DNA of 64,000 nucleotides from JBFHIJ01 sp963678775 (GTDB lineage Bacteria; Bacteroidota; Ignavibacteria; Kapaibacteriales; UBA2268): assembly GCA_963678775.2 (NCBI GenBank), contig CAXXGR010000010.1:186001-250000 (forward strand), written 5' to 3'. How positions within the stretch are numbered: position 1 is the first letter of the stretch; each line of letters opens with the position of its first letter. Shown here piece after piece: positions 44,467 to 53,200 of the stretch. A model generated the notes under the pieces. The model had not been told where the DNA came from, did not search any database, and was given only the letters and a program-made list of their open reading frames with translations. Position numbers and translations under genes: made by a program.

Positions 44467-45303
44467 ATGGATTGGAAAACTCAGTTAAATGCTAATGAAA
44501 GCAGTATCCATCAAGATATTGCTGAAAAAGGGAAAATGCCAAAACATATTGCTATTATCATGGATGGTAATGGGAGATGGGCTCAAGAGAGAAATCAATC
44601 TCGTATACTTGGTCACAAAGAAGGTATCGAATCAGTTAGAGATATTGTAAAAGTTTCTTCGCAGTTGGGTGTAGAATACTTAACTTTGTATGCATTCTCA
44701 ATAGAAAATTGGAAAAGACCTATCACAGAGGTCGGTGGTTTGATGAAATTGCTCGAACATTATTTAAAAATTGAATTAGATGAATTACATGAAAATAATG
44801 TACGTTTAAAATCTATTGGTAAAATGAGTTCTTTGCCGAAAGTAGTGCAAAAATTATTGCAATCTGCTAAGGAAAAAACTAAAGATAATACTGGTCTAAC
44901 TTTAACTTTAGCTTTGAGCTATAGTGGTAGATGGGATATAGTCCGTGCTGTGCAGATGATAGCCTTGGATGTAAGAAGCGGCAAGGTGTCACCAGAAGAT
45001 ATATCGGAAGAGACATTTGCTGATTATCTGCAAACGAAGGAATTTCCTGATCCTGATTTACTTATTCGCACTAGCGGCGAAATGAGACTAAGTAACTTTT
45101 TATTGTGGGAGATGGCCTACGGTGAGATTTATATAAAAGATAAGTTATGGCCTGAATTTAGGCGTAATGACTTATATGAAGCAATTTATAACTTCCAGAA
45201 TAGGGAGAGAAGATTTGGAAAGACTTCTTCGCAGTTGCAGGATGATAAAGAGGAAACAGAATCATATATCAAACGGGTTGTTAATGTATTTAAGAAATCA
45301 TAA
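44467..45303 (+). CDS. uppS: Isoprenyl (undecaprenyl) diphosphate synthase
   Basis: A 278-residue cis-prenyltransferase that makes the C55 carrier for peptidoglycan and glycan synthesis. The catalytic Asp is in IAIIMDGNGRWAQERN, followed by the substrate segment GHKEGIESVRDI, then LTLYAFSIENWKRP. The C-terminal metal and diphosphate-binding motif DLLIRTSGEMRLSNFLLWEM is complete, with WPEF near the end. N- and C-terminal extensions (about 20 and 25 residues) are longer than usual. bamA starts 20 bases before its stop, so the two are coupled. Confidence 0.95.
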   Translation: MDWKTQLNANESSIHQDIAEKGKMPKHIAIIMDGNGRWAQERNQSRILGHKEGIESVRDIVKVSSQLGVEYLTLYAFSIENWKRPITEVGGLMKLLEHYLKIELDELHENNVRLKSIGKMSSLPKVVQKLLQSAKEKTKDNTGLTLTLALSYSGRWDIVRAVQMIALDVRSGKVSPEDISEETFADYLQTKEFPDPDLLIRTSGEMRLSNFLLWEMAYGEIYIKDKLWPEFRRNDLYEAIYNFQNRERRFGKTSSQLQDDKEETESYIKRVVNVFKKS

Positions 45304-47668
45304 TTTTTGGCTTGCGATTCTACTGTTCTTAAGTAGTACAGTGATTCTTAACGCACAATTCGGCGGGGGCGGGGGCATGAATAGCCCGACGAGACAGACC
45401 TATACTATTGCCGGAGTTTCTGTAGAAGGAAATGAATTTGCTGATCCTGCTACTATTATTACACTTTCAGGCTTGAGAGTAGGCAGTAAGATTAATCCTT
45501 ATGCTGACAATACTATTCAGAAAGCAATTAAACAGTTGTGGGATAGAAAGCAATTTTCAGATATTGAGATTAGTATTGAAAAAATTGCTCCCATTGGTAT
45601 ATTCTTGAAAATTTCTGTTCAAGAATTCCCAAGGTTGAATGATATTATTGTAAAGGGCAATGATGAAATTGAGACTAAAGACATCGAAGACGCTACAGAA
45701 AAGATGCGTGGTGATATAATTTCAGGTTATGAACTTTATAAAGTAGAAAAATCTGTTAAAGCTTTATATAATGAGGAAGGACTGACTTTTGCTAAGGTTA
45801 AAGCAGAGCTTGGCTCTACCACAAGAGACGCTTATGCAGATATGATACTTGATATCGAAGAAGGCGTAGAATTTTATTGTAGCTCTATCGTTATCGAAGG
45901 AAACAGTGCTTTTGATGATAGTAAGCTGGCTTCTCAGTTCGATGATACAAAAACTACATCTTGGTATGAGTTTTGGGCTTCTTCTAAATTTGACAAAAAT
46001 AAATATGAAGAAGATAAAAGCTTACTTATCCGATATTATAAGCAAAACGGATATGTAGATGCTGAAATATTAGACGATTCGCTGGTATATAATGAAGAAA
46101 CTGAAACAGTTCAAGTTTTGCTTACTGTAAGTGAAGGCAAACAAATCTTTGTAAGAAATATTGCTTTTGACGGTAATACTGTCTATAATGATGATGAACT
46201 GCTTAGACGACTTGATTTTAGGAAAGGTGATTCTTTTGATAAAGAAAAATTTACTTTAAACTTGAATGGTAATGAAGAGCAAAGTGATTGCGCTTCTCTA
46301 TATTTAGATAATGGTTATCTGACCGCAAGAATGGATCCTCAAGAACGAAGAGTTGAAGGTGATAGCGTTGATATTACCATAAATGTGTTTGAAAATGACA
46401 GATTTAGAATCAGACATGTTAAAATTATTGGTAATGATAAGACAAAAGATAAAGTTATCAGAAGAGAATTATATACACGTCCGGGTGATTATTTCTCCAA
46501 AAGTTCACTAATAAGGAGTGTAAGAGCTTTAGGTATGCTCAACTACTTTAATCCTGAAGCTTTGAAACCTGATGTGTTACCCGTTGATAATACAAACGTT
46601 GATATCTCATATACCTTAGAAGAAAGATCTACTGATACATTTAATGCTCAAATAGGTTATGCCGGTAGTTTTGGTATGACAGGTGCGATTGGTTTCACTT
46701 TCAATAATTTTTCTTTGATGGAACCGTTTAAAGGTGGTGCCGGGCAAGTGTTTAATCTGAATTGGGAGTTTGGATATAACAACAGGTTGCAAAACTTCTC
46801 TATTGGATTTACAGAACCATGGCTAATGAATACTCCTACTACAATAGGCTTTAATCTTTATAGTTCTAAAATAAATTATGGCTATAGTTTGAAAAGGCTT
46901 GGTGTCGGTATGAATATTGGGCGTAGATTCCGTTGGCCGGATGATTATTGGAGAGGTGATTGGAATTTGCGAATTCAACAAAATGACATTACAGAAGGCG
47001 GTTCATATTATTATCTACCAGGGCAAAATACAGAACTTACTATAGGTCAAACCCTATCAAGAATTAGTTTAAATAGTCCATTCTTTGCAACTAGTGGCTC
47101 CAAATTTACATGGGGAATCAACTATGCAATGGGAAATATCGGGCTAGGCTCTGTTGATTATTTGAAAAATGAAGTAACTTATGAAATGTACAATCCTCTT
47201 TTGCAAGTTCAGGGTAATGATAGGTTAGTTTTTGCAATGAAAGCAAACTGGGGATATTTAACTTATTTAGATAAAGATTCTACAATTTCTCCAATTGACT
47301 ATTACTATATGGGTGGTAACGGACTAAGTGGAATCGGTGTAACTCCATTACGAGGCTATGACGATAGAGCTATAGGTGGTTACAACTGGAACAGAGTAAT
47401 GTCTAAATATACTGCTGAACTTAGATTAGCATTGTCGGTGAATCCGATGCCGATATATGTATTTGGATTTGCAGAGGCTGGTAATGTTTGGACAGGGCTA
47501 AGCTCTACTGACCCTTTTGATTTGAAACGTTCAGCAGGTATTGGTATTCAAATGTTAGTCCAACCAATTGGTATATTAGGCTTCAGTTATGGTTATGGTT
47601 TTGATAAACCAACTGGTGGTACTGAAGTATCGGGTTGGAGATTTTTATTTCACTTAGGACCACAATAA
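45284..47668 (+). CDS. bamA: Outer-membrane protein assembly factor BamA
   Basis: A 794-residue Omp85 protein that folds beta-barrels into the outer membrane. The start is the ATG at 45284, giving a signal peptide (MYLRNHNFWLAILLFLSSTV); the longer frame from 45167 is inside uppS. After a glycine-rich linker come five POTRA domains (residues about 45-465), each with a V-x-x-x-G-N strand start such as AGVSVEGNEF, IIVKGNDEI, IVIEGNSAF, IAFDGNTVY and VKIIGNDKT. The barrel begins NAQIGYAGSFG near 490 and ends in F at FLFHLGPQ. It precedes ompH, ompH and lpxD. Confidence 0.95.
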   Translation: MYLRNHNFWLAILLFLSSTVILNAQFGGGGGMNSPTRQTYTIAGVSVEGNEFADPATIITLSGLRVGSKINPYADNTIQKAIKQLWDRKQFSDIEISIEKIAPIGIFLKISVQEFPRLNDIIVKGNDEIETKDIEDATEKMRGDIISGYELYKVEKSVKALYNEEGLTFAKVKAELGSTTRDAYADMILDIEEGVEFYCSSIVIEGNSAFDDSKLASQFDDTKTTSWYEFWASSKFDKNKYEEDKSLLIRYYKQNGYVDAEILDDSLVYNEETETVQVLLTVSEGKQIFVRNIAFDGNTVYNDDELLRRLDFRKGDSFDKEKFTLNLNGNEEQSDCASLYLDNGYLTARMDPQERRVEGDSVDITINVFENDRFRIRHVKIIGNDKTKDKVIRRELYTRPGDYFSKSSLIRSVRALGMLNYFNPEALKPDVLPVDNTNVDISYTLEERSTDTFNAQIGYAGSFGMTGAIGFTFNNFSLMEPFKGGAGQVFNLNWEFGYNNRLQNFSIGFTEPWLMNTPTTIGFNLYSSKINYGYSLKRLGVGMNIGRRFRWPDDYWRGDWNLRIQQNDITEGGSYYYLPGQNTELTIGQTLSRISLNSPFFATSGSKFTWGINYAMGNIGLGSVDYLKNEVTYEMYNPLLQVQGNDRLVFAMKANWGYLTYLDKDSTISPIDYYYMGGNGLSGIGVTPLRGYDDRAIGGYNWNRVMSKYTAELRLALSVNPMPIYVFGFAEAGNVWTGLSSTDPFDLKRSAGIGIQMLVQPIGILGFSYGYGFDKPTGGTEVSGWRFLFHLGPQ

Positions 47669-47701
47669 TATTATATATTTATAAATCAAAAGAGGTATAT
47701 C

Positions 47702-48229
47702 ATGAAAAAAATGTTGATGCTATTGATTATAGTTATTGGCTTCGCTTTTACAACAACTGCTTCCAATGCACAATCACTTAAAGTTGGTGTAGTTGATGTA
47801 ATTACAATTCTTAAAGAAATGCCTGCTGCAAAAAAAGTAGATAAAGAATTGCAAGCAATTGGATTGAAATGGCAAGATACTTTGATGGCAATGCAAAAAG
47901 ATTTGGAAGCCAGATTAGAGCAATACAAAAAGCAAAAATCTATGATGCCTGCCGATCAGCAAGCTAAAACAGAAAATGAATTGCAAGCTATGAATCAATC
48001 TTTGATGCAATACAATCAAGAAAAATTTGGTCAGCAAGGTGAAATGGCTCTAGTGAGAGATCAAAAATTAGAACCTATAAGAGAGACAGTAAAAAAAGCA
48101 ATTGAAAAAGTTTCTAAAGATGAAAAACTTAATCTTGTTTTAGAAAAAACTTCTAATATATTGTACTTCGATGATGCTATGGACATCACATATAAAGTAT
48201 TAGATGTGATTAAAAGAGGAAATAAATAA
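47702..48229 (+). CDS. OmpH/Skp-family periplasmic chaperone
   Basis: A 175-residue Skp-like chaperone that guards unfolded outer-membrane proteins. The signal peptide is MKKMLMLLIIVIGFAFTTTASNA, and the mature part starts LKVGVVDVITILKEMPAAKK, as in OmpH. The middle forms a long coiled coil (WQDTLMAMQKDLEARLEQ) with a Gln-rich tip, and the end returns to strands LNLVLEKTSNILYF. It follows bamA by 33 bases and precedes a second paralogue. The classical role is trimeric jellyfish-like chaperoning in the periplasm. Confidence 0.88.
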   Translation: MKKMLMLLIIVIGFAFTTTASNAQSLKVGVVDVITILKEMPAAKKVDKELQAIGLKWQDTLMAMQKDLEARLEQYKKQKSMMPADQQAKTENELQAMNQSLMQYNQEKFGQQGEMALVRDQKLEPIRETVKKAIEKVSKDEKLNLVLEKTSNILYFDDAMDITYKVLDVIKRGNK

Positions 48230-48243
48230 ACTTTTTAGAGACT

Positions 48244-48270
48244 AAGTGGTACTATGAAATAGTACCACTT
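48244..48270. terminator. Hairpin between the two OmpH genes
   Basis: AAGTGGTACT (48244-48253) pairs with AGTACCACTT (48261-48270), a 10-bp perfect stem with a 7-base loop. A T run follows only after a few bases, so it may be a partial terminator or mRNA stabiliser. Confidence 0.5.
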
Positions 48271-48301
48271 ATACATCTATTTTTAAAATTCGGAATCTGA
48301 C

Positions 48302-49060
48302 ATGAGAAAATCTATCATTTTTATAGCTGTAATTTTAACTTTTGTTTGTAGTTCTAATCTTTCTGCTCAGAAAGTTGGGTTTATTAACTCTAACACTATT
48401 AGAACAAAATTTCCTGAGGCTATATCTGCTGAGCAACGAGTTCAATCAGTCGTTGAAGATTGGAAAAGAGAGCTGGCAGAAACTCAAAACCAAATTGAAG
48501 AACTTGAGTTTGAGATGAAAAAAAACAGATTAATTTGGAGCGATAGGGAAAAAGCTGCTAAAGAAAGAAAATTAAAAGAATTGCTAAAGAAAAGAGAAGG
48601 TTTTGCCAAAATAAAATTTGAATCAGGTGGGGAGTACGATAAAATCGTAAAAGAGATAATGAGCCCAATCGAAGAGAAAATATTTGCCTCAGTTCAAACA
48701 GTTGCTTCGGATGAAGGCTATGACATTATCTTAGATCAAAGTATACAACCTATACCTTATGTCAACTTTAAGTACGATTTGACTATCAAAGTGCTTAAAG
48801 TATTAGGAGTAGAGACTGAAGACCTTGAAAAAGATTTACAACAAAAAATTGATAAAGATCCGAGAAATCAGAAAAAAGAAAGTAAAAAGCCTCGTTCTCG
48901 TAGAGCTAGGAGATCAAGAAATGACCCGACTAAAGCACAAGAAATACAAGAAAACATAAAAGAAAAAGAAGCAGAAAAGCAGAATATTGAAGAAAATTCT
49001 CCTGACGAACGCTCGCCCGAAGAAGAAAATAAAGAAAATTTAGAGCAAGAAATAAAGTAG
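48302..49060 (+). CDS. OmpH/Skp-family chaperone with charged C-terminal tail
   Basis: A 252-residue paralogue of the preceding chaperone. A signal peptide (MRKSIIFIAVILTFVCSSNLSA) is followed by KVGFINSNTIRTKFPEAIS and a coiled coil (ELAETQNQIEELEFEMKKN) with a return strand YDIILDQSIQPIPY. Unusually, the last 80 residues are a Lys/Arg then Glu-rich tail (SKKPRSRRARRSRN, then NIEENSPDERSPEE). That tail is absent from the first paralogue and may reach the peptidoglycan or membrane. lpxD starts 8 bases after its stop. Confidence 0.85.
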   Translation: MRKSIIFIAVILTFVCSSNLSAQKVGFINSNTIRTKFPEAISAEQRVQSVVEDWKRELAETQNQIEELEFEMKKNRLIWSDREKAAKERKLKELLKKREGFAKIKFESGGEYDKIVKEIMSPIEEKIFASVQTVASDEGYDIILDQSIQPIPYVNFKYDLTIKVLKVLGVETEDLEKDLQQKIDKDPRNQKKESKKPRSRRARRSRNDPTKAQEIQENIKEKEAEKQNIEENSPDERSPEEENKENLEQEIK

Positions 49061-49068
49061 TTGATATC

Positions 49069-50118
49069 ATGATTAATATTAAAACTAAAGAACTTGCAAA
49101 AAAATTGAATGGTCGCCTGATTGGATCGGGTGACCTTTCTATTTTGAGATTAAATAAAATAGCAGATGCTCTTGAAGGAGAGCTTACTTTTCTAAATGAT
49201 GAAAAATATCTGCATTTTATTAGTAACACTAAAGCTAGCTGCATCCTTGTTAAAGAATCATTTTTGCACGCTTGTAACAATAAAAACGTTGATTACATAG
49301 TAGTTGATAATCCACATGCTGCTTTTGTTGGCATAATGATGGAAATTGCAGAAACGCAAAAAATAAATCAATCTGCAATCAGCCCTAAAGCTACTATAGC
49401 AGAGTCGGCGGTTATTGCAGAAGATGTAACAATAGAAGCCGGAGTTGTTATAGGGGAAAATTGTAAAATTGGTAATGGTTCAGTGATTAGAGCCAATACT
49501 GTTTTATATCAAAATGTAACGGTTGGCAAGAATAATTGTATTAATGCTAACATAACTTTGTACAATGATACTGTGGTAGGTAATAATTGTATTATTCATG
49601 CCGGAACTGTGATTGGTTCTGATGGGTTTGGTTTTATAGAGCAACCTGATGGTGTGTATATAAAAGTACCACAGCTTGGTAATGTAATAATACATGACAA
49701 TGTTGAAATTGGTGCTAACTGTACTATTGATAGAGCAATGATAGGCTCTACAATCATTAAATCAGGTGTAAAATTAGATAATCTTATCCATATAGCTCAT
49801 AACTGCGAAATAGGTAAGAATACTGCTTCTGCCGCTCAAACTGGTATCTCCGGTAGTACAATTATTGGTGAAAGAGTTAAACTTGGCGGCCAAGTAGGCT
49901 TAGCAGGACACCTTTCTATAGCTGATGATGTTATATTATTAGCTCAGTCGGGAGTAGCTAAGACTATCGAAAAGAAAGGAACTTACTTTGGAGCTCCTGC
50001 CAAAGACCAAATGAAAGCTTTCAAAATAGAAGCTGTTATAAGACATTTGCCGGAACTGATGTATGAGATTAGAGAGCTTCAGAAAAAAGTAAAAAATATA
50101 GAATCTAAGACTAAATAA
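49069..50118 (+). CDS. lpxD: UDP-3-O-acylglucosamine N-acyltransferase LpxD
   Basis: A 349-residue lipid A enzyme that N-acylates UDP-3-O-acylglucosamine. The N-terminal uridine-binding domain (about 1-95) ends in a DNPHAAF segment. A left-handed parallel beta helix of hexapeptide repeats (ISPKATIAESAVIAEDV onward, about residues 100-300) contains the catalytic His in LIHIAHNCEIG. The GSDGFGF strand and SGSTIIGERV are family hallmarks. The C-terminal helix (PELMYEIRELQKKVKNIE) trimerises. It completes the uppS-bamA-ompH-ompH-lpxD series, an outer-membrane biogenesis neighbourhood. Confidence 0.94.
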   Translation: MINIKTKELAKKLNGRLIGSGDLSILRLNKIADALEGELTFLNDEKYLHFISNTKASCILVKESFLHACNNKNVDYIVVDNPHAAFVGIMMEIAETQKINQSAISPKATIAESAVIAEDVTIEAGVVIGENCKIGNGSVIRANTVLYQNVTVGKNNCINANITLYNDTVVGNNCIIHAGTVIGSDGFGFIEQPDGVYIKVPQLGNVIIHDNVEIGANCTIDRAMIGSTIIKSGVKLDNLIHIAHNCEIGKNTASAAQTGISGSTIIGERVKLGGQVGLAGHLSIADDVILLAQSGVAKTIEKKGTYFGAPAKDQMKAFKIEAVIRHLPELMYEIRELQKKVKNIESKTK

Positions 50119-50219
50119 TTCTTATTGCCTTCTAGCAAAAAAGATATCTATATTTTAGTATATTTGTAACTAAATTCCTTTTTTTTACTCTATCTTATTA
50201 TAAGAGGAAGAATACAAAT

Positions 50220-53200
50220 ATGCTAAGACAAACAGTAATATATTTCATTTTGTTGATGATGCCAAGATTGTTGATTTCGGCATCATCAGCAATTTATATT
50301 ACAGATGTGTCAAAGTATCCTCTTATCGAAGCCAATATCTACTTTTTAGACGATACCGGTAACCCAATCTATGATATTTCCGAAAGCGACATTATAATAT
50401 CTGAAAATGGAACACCTCAGCTAATAGAAGATTTTTCTTGCTCGCAAGGTAGTGCGCCTATTGATATTTCTTCTATACTTTCAGTAGATGTATCTGCCTC
50501 TATGACCCATGAGAAATTAAGCAAAGCCAAATCTGCACTCCAACAATGGATATCGAATCTCCCATTAAATAGTGAAGCTGCAATAACTTCATTTAATAAG
50601 CATACTTATTTGCTTAGGGACTTTACTAAAGATAAAACCTTGCTATCCAACGCACTCAAGTTTAGCTCCGGCACGGGAGGAACGGACTTTGATAAGGCAT
50701 TTTTTGGACTGCCTGCCGGAATCTATAATGTTGCAGAAAGAGCACAAAACAAACCAATTATAGTATTGTTTACAGATGGTGAGGGAAGTGCTGATTATCA
50801 AGTTATAATAAGCAAAGCAAAAAATATAGATGCAAAAATATATGCCTTTATCAGCTCCGAAGAAATACCTCTATTCCTCTCAAACATAGCAGAGGAAACC
50901 GGTGGAAAAACTTTTGGAGTGAGCTTGACGAACAATGATGTTGAAAATGCTTATAAGTATATATTAAATGAAGCGCGTGGGGTTAAACCATGTACAATAA
51001 GTTGGATATCTAACACTTGTTCAAGATCTAAAAATATAGCAATTAGCGTTCCTACTAAGGGAATTCTCCAAGAATTAACTTTCAATATTTCAGACAAATA
51101 TCTACCTGGGTTTATATATCCTCAGTCAAATACTTTAGACTTTGGGAATGTAACTATTGGCAGTAACTCCTCACGAAATATTGCAATTTCTGCAAATAAA
51201 AAAGATATTACCATAGATACAATTTTAGTTGATAATAATAACTTCTCCATTGATTTGGGAAGTCAGACCTACCCGATTCAAATCAATGAAGGCAGCAGTA
51301 TCCCATTTAAAATATTATTTGAGTCAAATACAGAAAGCTATACTGTTGCGAAGTTTAATATCATTTCTGATGCATGCGTTAATGATATATTTTATGCTAT
51401 AGCAGGCGGGAAAACTGCTCCTGCAGCTGATTCTCTACTAAAAATTACATTCCCCAACGGCAAGGAAAAACTGATAGCCGGCACTGATACTATAATTACT
51501 TGGGAAGGTATTTCTGCTTTAGATTCAGTTGCTATTGAATACTCTACGGATGGAACTAATTGGAACATGATTACTCAGTTTGCTGATAATCTATCATTCA
51601 AATGGCATATACCTTATGACATCTCTTCTACTTGCCGCGTCAGATTGAGACATACAAACACACTTCTAGAGTCAGGTGATAATTACATTATAGATGCCCA
51701 TCCCAAAGCGATAAATAAAGTAGTATGGGGGCGTAATGATTTTGATACTTTGTATACTGCAGGTAAAGATGGGACATTAAAAAAATGGTACTATAAGTAC
51801 AAAAAAGAATCGCTTATACTTACGGGTCAAATTAATATTTATGACATTACTCAGAATTCAGGAAGTCTAATCGCTAGTATTTCTGAGGATAAAAGAGTAA
51901 AGGTTTACAACACTAATACTGATAATGACTTAATAGCAGATTATGGTCAGGTGTCAGGCATGAATTGTGTAGATTGGTCAAAAGACAGCAGATTTATTGT
52001 GGGGGGTAGTAACGATGGTACTATTCTTATTTGGAAGCTGTCTGACAAATTTAATCCATTAGTATCTGCTAAGTTACATCAGTCAAAAATTGTAGATATT
52101 CAGTGGAATCCCAGCTCAAGCTTAATAGCGAGTTGCGATGCTGAGGGTTTTTTGAAGATATCAAACATGACTTTGGAGTCAGGAAATATAGTAATCAAAG
52201 AGGTTCTTACTTTCCCTCAATATAATTATGATATTAATGCTATTGAATGGATTACGGATGAAAAAGTAGCCGTTGCTGCCAATAATAAAGAAGTAAAGAT
52301 ATGGGATATAAACCAAATTTCTTTGCCTGTTTCTTATTTAAGAAATGATATAGAAGAATACTTAAATGATTTAGATTATAATCCAGTCCAGAAAATATTA
52401 GCAACAGTTGGCACTTTGCATGGCGTCAGACTTTTTAATCTTTCTCAAAGTAAGACCTCATATCAGCCCTATTTTCAATATGATGGACATCAAGAACAAG
52501 TAACATCTGTAGCTATCAGATATGATGGTTCGACAGTTGCATCTACTGACTTAAGCGGGGCTTTGCATGTATGGAAGATAGAAAGTGAAAATGATGATTA
52601 CAAAGCACTTCAAGACGACATCTCTGATGCAGATTTTTCTATAGTAGGAGCTTCATTATCAGTAAATGATATAGATTTTGGGAAGCAGCTGAAGGATTAT
52701 CCTGCAGATTCTTTAATCAGTAATTATTTCTTAAACAGTTATACTTTCCCTCTTACAATAGATTCAGTTGCAATTGAAGGCAAAGATGCTTCATTGTTTA
52801 ATTTGCAAAACTCATTTACCAATCAAAAACTTACACCAGGAGAAGGATTATCTCTTCTTATAAAGTCAAACAACACTAAATTAGGCAATATCGAAGCTGA
52901 TTTAATTATTTATTATAATTCTTTGCAAACGAAAGCTACAATTAAATCAGAAGTGATTGACAAGAATATTGATATATTGAATGATTATTATTATATCGGC
53001 AAGTCTAATATAGATACTTCAGTATCTAGAAAACTTACTATATTTTATAATAAGTCCAATCAAAATATAAATATTAAATCAGTAAATCTTCTTCAGATAA
53101 ATTCGGATATATTTGACTTTGACACATTAACCGAAAAAGTGATCGAACCAAATGATTCACTTCAAATATTAGTGCATTTTGAACCTAAAGAAGTAGGTAG

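Noticed and set aside
45167..45283. Upstream extension of BamA inside uppS
   Set aside because: The extension is the uppS sequence in another frame; the signal peptide begins at ATG 45284.
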